64,000 bases of DNA from Anaerolineaceae bacterium (lineage in GTDB: Bacteria; Chloroflexota; Anaerolineae; Aggregatilineales; Phototrophicaceae), in the NCBI GenBank assembly GCA_026708325.1, contig JAPOVC010000010.1, positions 1 to 64,000 on the forward strand, given 5' to 3'. Positions 42,801 through 51,001 of this stretch are shown here, in pieces. Made by a program: the position numbers and the translations under genes. A model generated the notes under the pieces. That model searched no databases. It saw only the letters and a program-made list of their open reading frames with translations, and was not told where the DNA came from. The first letter of the stretch is position 1. The number at the start of each line of letters is the position of its first letter.

Positions 42801-44278
42801 TTGAGGAGAAGCCCGACACGCCTGACAACGCCTTGCTGGAAGCGCATCGCTGGCTGGTCAGCGAGACGGAGCGATTGCTCAGCCCGGAGCAGGGCAAGAC
42901 GCTGCGCCAGTGGCAAACCACCTACGAGCGTTTCCTCGCCACCCACATCGATCCGGACCTCAGTCGCAGCGCTCGTCTGACGCGCTTCAACGACCTGTTT
43001 CGCGTCATGTTTATCGACCGCCACCCGGCCTGGCCGCTCTACCGCCACTGGTTCGAACTGACCGAGCATCAGTCGGAATTTTCGGTCGCGTCCGGCACGC
43101 AGGAAAGCCCGGAGTCCGAAGCGGCCCCCGCTCGCCAGGGGCGCCGGCAACGCGGCCTCTTGCCCGGCGGTCTGCCAGTGCTGTCGCAACCCTCGTCACC
43201 ACCGCATCCTGGAGCGGAGCCGTCGGAACCGACCCTGCCACAGCCCCCGGAACCCGGGCCGGACCAGGTAGACAGGTCACCGGTCCCGTTCTCGGACGAC
43301 GATGAGTTTCCGGAACTGCCGGAAAGCGCGCCGGCTCCACGACGCATATCCCGTCAGGTCACCGTGGTGACCCTTGTCATTGTGGTGCTTGCCATTCTGG
43401 CGCTGGTATTCGTCTACGCGCCGGGCAGGGACCTGAACCCTGGTCAGGTCAGTCCGGCTGCTACGACAGTGCCCCCGATGACCCCCGGTGACGCTGCCGA
43501 CGCGCCGGCGGCCGTCGTCTTGCCAGCCAGCGCCACGCCGTTGCCGGACCCAACCACTGCGCCAACGGTAGCAACGCTGGCGCCATCCGCGACGGCCGGA
43601 CCCACCCGTACTGCGACACCCCTGCGGACCGCCACACCCCTGCCCAGTGTCACGCTGCCACCTTTGGGCCTCCAGGGCCGCCAAAACCTTCTGACCCTGC
43701 TGGCCGGTCTGGCCGCAGGGGATGCCCTCACCTGGCCGACGGACGCCTACAGGACCGGCGACGAGAACGGGGTCTGGCATCTTGGCCGCGAAGAACCTGC
43801 GGGTGACGGCCCCGTCGTCTTTGCGCTGACGTCGGATGCACTGGATGCGGCCTATGGCAATCGGGCGGCCACGCGCATCCGGCGCATGGAAGTCACCCTG
43901 GTTCTCGGCGAATACGACCCGACGCTGCTGCAGGAGGATTCCATCTGGTTTGGCGCAACATTGCAGAGTGCCGGCGATTCACAGATGGCCGCCGGCGCGC
44001 GGGTGCGTCTCGTGCAACCTGGCGTGATCAATCTGTCGCAGCATCGCGGAACGGAACTGCGGCCGGTCGGTCAGCGCACGGTCAACGCCGTGGTGGCCCG
44101 GCTGCGGCTTGAGCGTGACATGGACGCTGGCAGCGTACGCGTGTTCTTTAACGACGAGTCTCTTGGCGAGCCCGTCCCCATGGTGCCGGGCGAAGCCTTG
44201 CACCCTGTACTCTACGTTCAGGGCGGTGGCGTCATCGTCAGCGTCACGGACTGGCAAATAACCCTCAGTCCGGGTTGA
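39884..44278 (+). CDS. Large membrane-anchored degenerate Ser/Thr kinase with ectodomain
   Basis: 1464 residues. A Hanks-type kinase domain occupies ~5-270: K40 in VIIKRP, D145 in VYNDVDAWHLFW instead of HRDxKPxN, and D164-W-G instead of DFG. The Lys at +2 and Asn at +5 are replaced by D147 and H150, so catalysis may be lost. A ~850-residue helical region follows. Then come an acidic/Pro-rich stretch, one TM (VTVVTLVIVVLAILALVFVY, ~1160), a Thr/Pro linker (TPLRTATPLPSVTLPP) and a ~200-residue beta-rich ectodomain. AAGGAGG precedes ATG 39884. It may link intracellular state to the surface; partner and substrate unknown. Confidence 0.82.
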   Translation: MADSLFDNRYRYDHIYPRGRSGETLRAFDSRAQDRPVIIKRPAPNDAPPIRAGQEVSILNERRALQRLSGHPVLTELLGSGQFPIGGMPHQYIVMERAVGDIVGDTVLALKANGQYLSDLELLVILDSLLDLLQTAHERDIVYNDVDAWHLFWDRDAWRLKVIDWGNAVLLEGDESTPQGVSRQSDVGQVGELLYFLLTGGRRIELPRDAGNDFRADFGPEAERVSTRLQSIVSRAAHPRLQLRYPDLATLRKDLADFRAPLQRERDMVLNRVSGRLRHDRSRDELHGLMQTLAPALAADPGYPQSRELQKAIEARLQDIAIAADLDAIRIYMENGNWQRSAELLSELRPRADGENSRLVRLLGDMARLLQDAQREDIPALVQDSIALLFDGQVAEAAQELVTRHASESDYELQYMLAERISAHYPDVQLLQPNLLRVRLAMGDLAYAGQPVGEPQVVLDEVLALLQGINANPRLAPGVLQERYGQVGEGLESLQTLLDSLGGGQPLPGAEGLGGALQRALMASRSLARNLQIIGSRAASSPREATTALADCQIIDPVNNAWALLQRRLDALYEFLGTCQTWVPLADGSGLDNWLRDTRSDLNPFMEFLTDPLFKDMVSGLDVATSAWDKYAMATLQGNRASALDALTQASEAVQTLSPTLSSWFIQLRSVVAGARYVERHALFGGLGRALADGWQTWDRGQLAEAARLAQRAREIARNNPQREASDRLARLAEASRIWVERNGVASAEATRTALAAAESLFTEEELKLRDDFAQQMPGTDTFLKAMNRGLVDQVDQQSTAALRILFFYYLLRGAEDAQENDANALENAAFWHEAALRTLGDDGPQHVAARSLESFISRRQDLLDAAGRINEINGPDILPRLATIADQLEANPQARLLAPAILSLAEFQAALRDWTDGEFRPAGVKLENAMNAIDDAEQAAAITLTGYRTWLVSLQAGAAELHTRLRRMNKVIEEKPDTPDNALLEAHRWLVSETERLLSPEQGKTLRQWQTTYERFLATHIDPDLSRSARLTRFNDLFRVMFIDRHPAWPLYRHWFELTEHQSEFSVASGTQESPESEAAPARQGRRQRGLLPGGLPVLSQPSSPPHPGAEPSEPTLPQPPEPGPDQVDRSPVPFSDDDEFPELPESAPAPRRISRQVTVVTLVIVVLAILALVFVYAPGRDLNPGQVSPAATTVPPMTPGDAADAPAAVVLPASATPLPDPTTAPTVATLAPSATAGPTRTATPLRTATPLPSVTLPPLGLQGRQNLLTLLAGLAAGDALTWPTDAYRTGDENGVWHLGREEPAGDGPVVFALTSDALDAAYGNRAATRIRRMEVTLVLGEYDPTLLQEDSIWFGATLQSAGDSQMAAGARVRLVQPGVINLSQHRGTELRPVGQRTVNAVVARLRLERDMDAGSVRVFFNDESLGEPVPMVPGEALHPVLYVQGGGVIVSVTDWQITLSPG

Positions 44279-44284
44279 ACCCTG

Positions 44285-44776
44285 CTAACCCGAGTAACTC
44301 CACCCGATATCCTGCAGCGTCAGGGTCGCGTCGGACTTGCCGGCGCGGTTTACACCGGCGCCAATGACCTCACCGACGATCACGTCATGATCGCCACCAC
44401 TGTCAACGCTCGAGACCACGCGGCATTCCAGCCAGGCCGCAGCACCGGAAATGAGCGGGCAACCGGTCTCCGGCCCGGCAGTCGTCGAGGCGTCCTTCAC
44501 CTTGTCCGGGTTCTTCTCCCGGCTCTTCGTCAGGCCCGTAATGAGCTCGGCGTCGGCCTTGTCGAAGATATTGACGGAGAAGACCTTGCCTTCGGCGACG
44601 ATGCCATGGGTCACGGCCGTTTTGGACAGGCCAAAGGCGACCTGACGCGGCGAGAAGGAAGACTGGGTCAGCCAGTTGACCACCATCAGGTTGACGTCGT
44701 CGCCGTTGCGGGAGCCGATGGCGTAAAAGCCATAGGGAATCATGTTCAATGCATCGCGAATGCTGTCTTCAGCCAT
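44285..44776 (-). CDS. Flavin reductase-like FMN-binding protein
   Basis: 163 residues of the split-barrel flavin reductase family. MIPYGFYAIGSRNGDDVNLMVVNWLTQ and FSPRQVAFGLSKTAVTHG match the FMN-binding region; FSVNIFDKADAEL follows. It probably reduces or binds FMN. AGGAG lies upstream of ATG 44776. It converges with the kinase gene, 6 bp apart, and diverges from the MFS gene. Confidence 0.85.
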   Translation of the reverse strand: MAEDSIRDALNMIPYGFYAIGSRNGDDVNLMVVNWLTQSSFSPRQVAFGLSKTAVTHGIVAEGKVFSVNIFDKADAELITGLTKSREKNPDKVKDASTTAGPETGCPLISGAAAWLECRVVSSVDSGGDHDVIVGEVIGAGVNRAGKSDATLTLQDIGWSYSG

Positions 44777-44871
44777 GTTGCCTCTCCTGGTTGCCTGAAT
44801 CTGCTTCGCAAGTTTAGCAGAAGTGGCGACGCAAGTCGCCAGGGGTCGCCCTGGTCCGGGAGGACGGAGCG

Positions 44872-46071
44872 GTGAGCGACGATGGCCGTCGCCGGCAACT
44901 CTTTGCCATCGGTTTCCTGGGATTCGTGGCCCTCGGAATGCCGGTCGCGGCCCTGGGAGTCGCCTGGGCGCAAATGCAACGCAGCTTCGAGGTTTCCCTG
45001 GAATCCCTGGGCCTGGTCATGGTCGCCCTGCTGCTGGGCCGCGTCCTGGTCAGCGTCTACAGCGGTAATCTGGCCAGTCGTATGGGCGTGGGCAACTATC
45101 TGCTGGCGGGCAGCCTGCTCATGCTGACCGGTTTCGCCGGCGTTGCGGCGGCGCCCGGACTGTTACCCCTGATCGTCTTGCACACCACACTCGGCGTGGG
45201 GGTGACGGTGCTCAATACCGGCATCAACATCCACGCCGCCGCCAACTATTCCGGCGCTCGCATGAACCTGCTGCATACCGGCTATGGTCTTGGGTCCGCG
45301 CTGGGGCCCCTGATCGTCACCCTGGTCGTCTTTCATCTCGGCCTCGACTGGCGCTGGAGCTATGTCGTCTTCCTGGTCCCGCAACTGGGCCTGACCCTGC
45401 TGCTCGCCCGCACGCGTCAATCCTGGAAATTGAACGGGAAGCCCGCGTCCGGGGAGCCCGCGCAGCCCCTGCGCCGCACCTTGCGTCTGGCGCCGGTCTG
45501 GTTCGGCATGTTGCTTTTCTTTCTGCACGGCGGCATCCAGCACGGTACGGGCGCGCTGGGCAACAGCCTGATGATCGATGGACGTGGCATCGCCCCGGAC
45601 CAGGCGGGCCTGTGGGTCAGCATCTTCTGGGCCGGTCTGACGATCGGTCGCGTGCTAACCGGCGTGTTGGTCGAGCGCATCGGCAACGATCGCTTCATGC
45701 GCGTCAGCATGCTCTTGACCATCGTCGGTACGCTGCTTTTCCAGGCAAACCTGGGCGAATCCCCGACCTTCGCGGGAATCGCGCTCATCGGCTTAACCCT
45801 GGCGCCCGTACTTCCCCTGCTACTGGCGGATACACCTGGACGCGTGGGCGCGGTGCATTCGCCCAACACAGTCGGTCTGCAAATTGGCAGCTCTGGCGTT
45901 GGAATCGCCCTGTTGCCGGCGCTTATGGCTGTGGTGGCCGATCGAGTCGGCCTCGAGACCATAGGGGTCAGCCTCGTTCTCATCGCCCTGCTGAGCTTCC
46001 TCGCGCACGAAGGCCTGCTGGCGCTGGAACGGCGCCAGGCCCTCCCCGCTTCGCTCAGCCCTGCTCGCTGA
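44872..46071 (+). CDS. Major facilitator superfamily transporter
   Basis: 399 residues, ~12 TM helices. The loop between helices 2 and 3 (SGNLASRMGVGNYLLAG) and the mirrored VLVERIGNDRFMRVS after helix 8 fit MFS motif A. LLHTGYGLGSALGPLIV resembles sugar-proton symporters of the FucP type, but substrate is unclear. GTG 44872 has GGAGG ~8-10 nt upstream. The last 17 bp overlap the convergent 46055 gene. Confidence 0.82.
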   Translation: MSDDGRRRQLFAIGFLGFVALGMPVAALGVAWAQMQRSFEVSLESLGLVMVALLLGRVLVSVYSGNLASRMGVGNYLLAGSLLMLTGFAGVAAAPGLLPLIVLHTTLGVGVTVLNTGINIHAAANYSGARMNLLHTGYGLGSALGPLIVTLVVFHLGLDWRWSYVVFLVPQLGLTLLLARTRQSWKLNGKPASGEPAQPLRRTLRLAPVWFGMLLFFLHGGIQHGTGALGNSLMIDGRGIAPDQAGLWVSIFWAGLTIGRVLTGVLVERIGNDRFMRVSMLLTIVGTLLFQANLGESPTFAGIALIGLTLAPVLPLLLADTPGRVGAVHSPNTVGLQIGSSGVGIALLPALMAVVADRVGLETIGVSLVLIALLSFLAHEGLLALERRQALPASLSPAR

Positions 46072-46711
46072 ATTCCAGCACGATGAGATTCTGGTCGCAT
46101 TGCTCGCTGGTCACTATCTGCATGAATTCGGAAAGCGGACTGCCGCCCTGACTGCGCACTTGCAGCGACCAGGGCGCCAGCAGCGGAACATCACCGAGAC
46201 GCAACTCGAAGTTCCCTCGGGAATCCGTGGTGCCGCTCACTTCGAGGTCGCTGTCGACCTTGTCCGCGACGACCAGCAGTCCGGCTGCACCGCTTCCGTT
46301 CCTGCGCACAACCCTGCCGGCGACGCCCGACCAGTCGCAACGACCCCTGCCCGGCACGTAGTCGATGGAGGCCGGGTCCAGGGTGAAGCGCAGGCCAGGC
46401 GGCAGCGCTGTGTGGGTCGCCGTGGCCTGTGGCACGATGGAAACGGGCGGCGGCCGGGTCGAGGTCGGGCGGGGCCGCAGGGTGGGCGTGGCGCTGGCTT
46501 CCGCGACTACTCGCAGGGCAGGCGGGCGGGCGGAACCGGACGAAAACAAAATCAGCCCGGAGAACAGCACAATCAGGCACACAACCAGCAACAGGGCCAG
46601 GGGCCAGGGCGCCTGGCCGCGCCGTTCCTGGCCGCCGGCAGGAGGTCTGCTTCCGCCCTCCGATGCCTGCCGCGGGGGCGGGGCTGAAGCCGGGTCGTCC
46701 GAAGGTCCCAT
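46055..46711 (-). CDS. Single-TM anchored protein with carboxypeptidase-regulatory-like ectodomain
   Basis: 218 residues. A Pro/Gly-rich cytoplasmic tail, one TM (LALLLVVCLIVLFSGLILF) and a Thr/Pro linker (TPTLRPRPTSTRPPP) lead to a ~110-residue domain. This domain has GVAGRVVRRNGSGAAGLLVV and GTTDSRGNFELRLGDVPL, like CarboxypepD regulatory or transthyretin-like folds. Two Cys (CDWSG and EQCDQN) may pair. Start ATG 46711 lies exactly 6 nt from a CATACT box, suggesting leaderless expression. No function known. Confidence 0.65.
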   Translation of the reverse strand: MGPSDDPASAPPPRQASEGGSRPPAGGQERRGQAPWPLALLLVVCLIVLFSGLILFSSGSARPPALRVVAEASATPTLRPRPTSTRPPPVSIVPQATATHTALPPGLRFTLDPASIDYVPGRGRCDWSGVAGRVVRRNGSGAAGLLVVADKVDSDLEVSGTTDSRGNFELRLGDVPLLAPWSLQVRSQGGSPLSEFMQIVTSEQCDQNLIVLEFSEQG

Positions 46712-46717
46712 CACCAA

Positions 46718-46745
46718 AGTATGCAATGCCCTGAGCGCAGCGCAA
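46718..46745 (-). promoter_or_regulatory. Leaderless promoter of the 46055-46711 gene
   Basis: On the minus strand TTGCGC (46745-46740), a 16-bp spacer and CATACT (46723-46718). Six nucleotides separate the -10 box from the ATG. Confidence 0.45.
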
Positions 46746-46825
46746 GCACTTACCCGGCCTTGTGGCCTGACCCCTAAGACTTTAGGATAACCGCAGCAGG
46801 ATACGGCAGCGGCAGGGGACAAGGC

Positions 46826-48187
46826 ATGGCGCGAGGAAGGTATCGTCCGGCGACCAGCGCGCGCAGGAGCGGCTGCGCCTGGCAATGGCTGATCATCGGC
46901 CTGGCGCTGGGATTCGGCTGCGCCATCACCCTCTTGCTGGGCGGAATGGCGCTGGGTCAGGTCACCCTTGACCTCGGCATACAGCCCACCGATACGCCGG
47001 TCGTCGTCGTCATCACCGCCACGCCCCTGCCGGCCACGCCCACACTGCCTCCGACGAATACGCCTCCACCAACTGCCACAATGGTCCAGGTGCAGGAGAT
47101 TGACACCCCCACGCCGACGCCCGCGCCCCCGACGGCCACGCCAACACCCGAGCCAGGCAGGGGAAACCCGACGGTGCTGGACGCGCTGGAGGGTCAGTTG
47201 ACCGAACTCCTGTCGGTGGCGGGCGGCACCTTTGTCATGGGCACGACGGCCCAGGAGGTGCTGGCAGCGGTTGATGCCTGTGTCGCCGAGGGCGGCAACT
47301 GCCAGCTTTCCTTCGGTGAGGATTCCAGTCCGCCCCACAGCGTCACGCTAAACGCCTACCGGATGGAGCGTACCGAGGTCACCTACACCCAGTACCTTGC
47401 CTTTCTCAACGCTCTGGGGCCCCGCAGCCATCTCAACGGTTGCGATGGCCAGGCCTGCCTTGCCACGCTCAATGAGACGGACCTGAGCAACGTGACCTTC
47501 GACAGCGTCAATTACCGCGTGCCGGGCGTCCTGGCGGACCGCCCCGTGTCAGGAGTGACCTGGTACGGCGCGCGGGCCTACTGCGAGGCCATCGCGCGCC
47601 GTTTGCCGAGCGAGGCCGAGTGGGAACGTGCAGCGCGCAGCAACGACGACCGCATCTTCCCCTGGGGCAACCTGCGCGACGTCGCCCTGGCCAACACGAG
47701 CAGCCGGGCCGATCGGGCGCCTGAAGAACGCGGCGCGGACCCGGTCGCCAGCTTCCCCGCCGGCGCCTGGGGTCTGCACGACATGGCGGGCAACGTCGCC
47801 GAATGGGTCACCGACTGGTACTCGCCCTTCTACTACAGCCAGGCGGAGGCCGCCGGCCTCAATCCTGCCGGTCCGCCCGTTGGCACCGAAAAGGTCTTGC
47901 GCGGTGGTTCCTGGGACGCGCGCATCTTTTTTGCCCGGACGCCGCACCGTCAGAGCCTGGCGCCGGACCAGCAGGCCTTCTACGTCGGCTTCCGCTGTGC
48001 GGCGGACGTCGCCGCTCCCGGGGCTGCGACCGCCGCGGGCGTGAATCTGGCCGGTCAGGACTTCTCCCTGCTGGAGACGGCCGACGAGGACATCGGCAAC
48101 CAGCCGACCCTGCAGCCCCCGCCTGAACCCCTGTCTGCGGCTTCGGAAGACAGCGACGAGCCCCTGCCCACACTCGAGCCGGGGTGA
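46826..48187 (+). CDS. Membrane-anchored SUMF1 (formylglycine-generating enzyme-like) protein
   Basis: 453 residues. One TM (WLIIGLALGFGCAITLLLGG), a Pro/Thr linker (TPTPAPPTATPTPEP) and a SUMF1-fold ectodomain: GGTFVMGTT, RMERTEVTYTQYLAFLNAL, PSEAEWERAARS, GLHDMAGNVAEWVTDWY and VLRGGSWDARIFFARTPHRQ ending in VGFRCAAD. Canonical aerobic FGE has two Cys in the segment between GGS and GFRCA. Here that stretch has none, so sulfatase activation is unlikely. The C-terminal ~70 residues are low-complexity acidic. GGGGA precedes ATG 46826. It may be a binding or structural relative. Confidence 0.85.
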   Translation: MARGRYRPATSARRSGCAWQWLIIGLALGFGCAITLLLGGMALGQVTLDLGIQPTDTPVVVVITATPLPATPTLPPTNTPPPTATMVQVQEIDTPTPTPAPPTATPTPEPGRGNPTVLDALEGQLTELLSVAGGTFVMGTTAQEVLAAVDACVAEGGNCQLSFGEDSSPPHSVTLNAYRMERTEVTYTQYLAFLNALGPRSHLNGCDGQACLATLNETDLSNVTFDSVNYRVPGVLADRPVSGVTWYGARAYCEAIARRLPSEAEWERAARSNDDRIFPWGNLRDVALANTSSRADRAPEERGADPVASFPAGAWGLHDMAGNVAEWVTDWYSPFYYSQAEAAGLNPAGPPVGTEKVLRGGSWDARIFFARTPHRQSLAPDQQAFYVGFRCAADVAAPGAATAAGVNLAGQDFSLLETADEDIGNQPTLQPPPEPLSAASEDSDEPLPTLEPG

Positions 48188-49204
48188 TCAGACGGGCAGC
48201 GCCAGCACCGGGCCATTGACCTTGACGCCCACACGCTGACCGGCACGAAAGCGGCGGCTGTTGTCCGTTTGTGCCGTAAGGGCTGTGTCGTCCGCCAGAC
48301 GTAATTGCAGGCGCTGGTGATCCCCGAAGAACTGGACTTCCTCCACCCGCACGGGTCCACCCCCGGTCACCTGAAGCGTTTCCGGCCGCAACAGCAGGGT
48401 CACCTCCCCCGCTGCGGGTTGTCGAAGTTCCAGATCGCCAATGGCGCAGCGGGCGACGCGGCCGCTCGCCTCGGCGCCCAGAAAATTACTCTCGCCGACG
48501 AGTTCGGCCACGGCCCGGCTGGCCGGTTCGTGATAGAGGCGCCAGGGCTCGGCCACCTGCAACAGGCGACCGGCGGACATCACCGCCACCTGGTCCGCCA
48601 CACTGAGCGCTTCCTCCTGGTCATGCGTGACGAAGACGGCCGTCGTCCCCGTCGCGCGCAATATGGCGCGGACCTCCGCGCGCAAGCGGACCCGCAAATG
48701 CGTATCCAGGTTCGAAAAGGGCTCATCCAGCAGCACCAGCGCCGGCTCCGGCGCCAGGGCCCGCGCCAGCGCCACCCGCTGTTGCTGGCCGCCGGAGAGG
48801 CCCTGCAGGCTGCGCGGGCCGAATCCATCCAGCCCGACCAGGGACAGCATCGTCTCCGTGCGCCGACGGCGCTGTTCCCGACTGCCCTTCAGGCCAAAGG
48901 AAATGTTGCCGGCGACGTCGAGGTGCGGGAAAAGCGCGTAGTCCTGAAAGACCATGCCCACGCGACGATTCTCGGGAGGCACGTGGCCCTGTGGCCCGGC
49001 CACGGCGCGCCCCTCGATGTGGATCTCTCCGCTGTCGGGGCTCTCAAAGCCCGCGATCAGGCGCAGGGTCGTGGTCTTGCCACAGCCGCTCGGCCCCAAC
49101 AGGGCCAGCAACTGTCCGGCCTGTAACGAAAGGCTGAAGTCCCTCAGCGCCTGGACCGTCTCAAAGCGCTTGCCGAGATTGCGGCAGGCCAGGGCGACAT
49201 TCAT
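48188..49204 (-). CDS. fbpC: Iron(III) ABC transporter ATP-binding protein
   Basis: 338 residues. Walker A GPSGCGKTT, signature LSGGQQQRVALARAL, Walker B LVLLDEPFSNLD, and the H-loop VTHDQEEAL. A C-terminal TOBE-type domain holds LLLRPETLQV. It powers uptake by the permease encoded just upstream (6-bp gap). Together with the YY-containing binding protein it matches FbpABC/AfuABC ferric transport; the polyamine/2-aminoethylphosphonate family is the main alternative. Confidence 0.9.
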   Translation of the reverse strand: MNVALACRNLGKRFETVQALRDFSLSLQAGQLLALLGPSGCGKTTTLRLIAGFESPDSGEIHIEGRAVAGPQGHVPPENRRVGMVFQDYALFPHLDVAGNISFGLKGSREQRRRRTETMLSLVGLDGFGPRSLQGLSGGQQQRVALARALAPEPALVLLDEPFSNLDTHLRVRLRAEVRAILRATGTTAVFVTHDQEEALSVADQVAVMSAGRLLQVAEPWRLYHEPASRAVAELVGESNFLGAEASGRVARCAIGDLELRQPAAGEVTLLLRPETLQVTGGGPVRVEEVQFFGDHQRLQLRLADDTALTAQTDNSRRFRAGQRVGVKVNGPVLALPV

Positions 49205-49210
49205 GCGGGT

Positions 49211-50962
49211 TCAGCGCAAATGCACGAGGACGGCCAGGGCATGGGCGCGCGCGCGCCGCGGCAACTCGCGCAGCAGCGCGACGCCGGTCCCGGGTGCTGC
49301 GCCGGGCTGCCGTTCCCGCAGCAAAATGGCGATCAGCCCCAGGGCCGAAACCCCCAACAACAACAGGCCGGGCCCACCGATTATCGAGAGCAGTGCCTCG
49401 CTGTAGGCGGACCAGATGTGGGTAGCGAAGGTGCGCGTGCCAATGGGCGCCAGCACAAGCGTGGTCGGCAACTCCTTCATCACGCTCAGAAAGACGAGCG
49501 CGATACCGGCAAGGATGCCGGCACGGGCCAGCGGGACGTAGATGCGCAACACAACCTGCCAGGGGCGTTGACCGAGGCCGCGGGCCGCCTCCTCGAGGCG
49601 CGGACTGACCGATTCCAGGGCGCCGCGACTGGCGCTGATGGCCAGGGGCAAAAAGCGCGTGACATAGCCCAGCAGCAGCAGGGGGACCGTCTGGTACCAG
49701 GCGGGCAAATAGCGGGCGGCGAAGAACACCAGCGCCAGTGCCACGACGATGCCCGGCAACACGTTGCCGCCGTGGGTCATGGCGACCAGCCAGTGATTGA
49801 GACGACTGTGCCTGCGCCGGAGCAGCAGGGCCAGAGGCAGGGCCAGGACCCCCGCCGCCAGCGCCGCCAGCGCGCTTACGCTGGCCGTGGTTGCAGTGAG
49901 CATGCCCATATCTGGCGGGGTGACGTTGAACAGGGCCCGCCGGGTCAACCAGGAACCCAGCACGCCCACCGGCAACGCCACGCCCAGAGCGACCAGTAGC
50001 GCGCAAAAGAGCACTGCCGGCCAGCGCCAGCGACCGATTTGTTGCAGTTCGAGACGCCGTTGCGCGCCCGCCCCGAGTCTTGCGCCGCCCCGTTGTTGCC
50101 CCAGGCGTCGCTCCAGCCACAACAGAAACAAGGTGAGCAGGATGAGCATCAGCGCCAGGATGGCGGCCCGTTCCCGATCGAAGGAACTGGTGTACTGGAG
50201 ATAGATGGCGCGGGTGAAGGCATTGTAGCGCATGACCGCGACGGCGCCGAAGTCGCTGAGCGTGTAGAGAGCGACCAGCAGGCTGCCCCCGGCCAGGGCC
50301 GGCCGCAGCAGCGGCAGGGTCACCCGCCGGAAGACCTGCCAGCGGCCCAGGCCCAGGCTCCGCGCCGCCTCTTCCAGCGCCGGGTCGCTGCCCAGCAACA
50401 CGGCGCGCGCCGGCAGGGCGATGAAGGGCCAGGTGATCAGGGTGATGGAGAGCCAGGCGCCGAACCAGCCGCGCATGTCCGGCAGGCGTTCAAGCGGCAT
50501 CAGCGCCGCCAGCAAATCGTACAAAAGGCCGCGCGGACCGAAAGCCGCCAGTAGCGTCACGGCGCCCAGATAGGAAGGCACGACCATGGTAAGCAGACCG
50601 GCAATCAACCAGAAGCGCCGCAGGGGAAACTCGCAGCGCGCGGTCAGCCAGGCGAAAGGCAGGCCGATCGCCAGCGCGCCGGCGACCACCGTGACCGTCA
50701 GGACGATACTGTTGGCCAGGATGGTCAGCGTACGCGGGCGCAGGGCCCAGGCGAGCCCCTCGACTCCCGCGCCAGTCGCGCGCAATACCAGCCAGGCCAA
50801 AGGCAGCAGCACGACCAGCGCAGTGACGACGGCGATGAATTGCAACGCCTGGTGTCGGTCCAGGCGCGGCAAACGCGGCAAACGCGGACCGGCAGTCATC
50901 GCTGTGTCCGCCGGCCGCGCTGCCGCAAAACGGGTGTGTCCCCGGGTCAAGTCAGTGGCCAT
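49211..50962 (-). CDS. fbpB: Iron(III) ABC transporter permease (duplicated)
   Basis: 583 residues, two fused permease modules of ~6 helices each. The EAA loops are EEAARSLGLGRWQVFRRVTLP and EEAARGLGQRPWQVVLRIYVP, which contact the ATPase. This double permease is typical of FbpB. An internal ATG at 50899 could be the true start, as neither has a clear ribosome-binding site. It lies between fbpA and fbpC. Confidence 0.9.
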   Translation of the reverse strand: MATDLTRGHTRFAAARPADTAMTAGPRLPRLPRLDRHQALQFIAVVTALVVLLPLAWLVLRATGAGVEGLAWALRPRTLTILANSIVLTVTVVAGALAIGLPFAWLTARCEFPLRRFWLIAGLLTMVVPSYLGAVTLLAAFGPRGLLYDLLAALMPLERLPDMRGWFGAWLSITLITWPFIALPARAVLLGSDPALEEAARSLGLGRWQVFRRVTLPLLRPALAGGSLLVALYTLSDFGAVAVMRYNAFTRAIYLQYTSSFDRERAAILALMLILLTLFLLWLERRLGQQRGGARLGAGAQRRLELQQIGRWRWPAVLFCALLVALGVALPVGVLGSWLTRRALFNVTPPDMGMLTATTASVSALAALAAGVLALPLALLLRRRHSRLNHWLVAMTHGGNVLPGIVVALALVFFAARYLPAWYQTVPLLLLGYVTRFLPLAISASRGALESVSPRLEEAARGLGQRPWQVVLRIYVPLARAGILAGIALVFLSVMKELPTTLVLAPIGTRTFATHIWSAYSEALLSIIGGPGLLLLGVSALGLIAILLRERQPGAAPGTGVALLRELPRRARAHALAVLVHLR

Positions 50963-51001
50963 GCCGCACAGTGCCGGGCGGATGGCCAGCGACGGTGTCG
51001 A

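Noticed and set aside
40559-43189. Very long open frame (876 codons) on the minus strand opposite the kinase-like gene
   Set aside because: It has skewed, low-complexity composition (many Gln, Arg, Gly), no recognisable domain, and lies wholly antisense to a well-supported gene. GC-rich codon use keeps antisense frames open.
46826-48187. Calling the SUMF1 protein a functional sulfatase-activating enzyme
   Set aside because: The Cys pair needed in the segment before GFRCA is missing.
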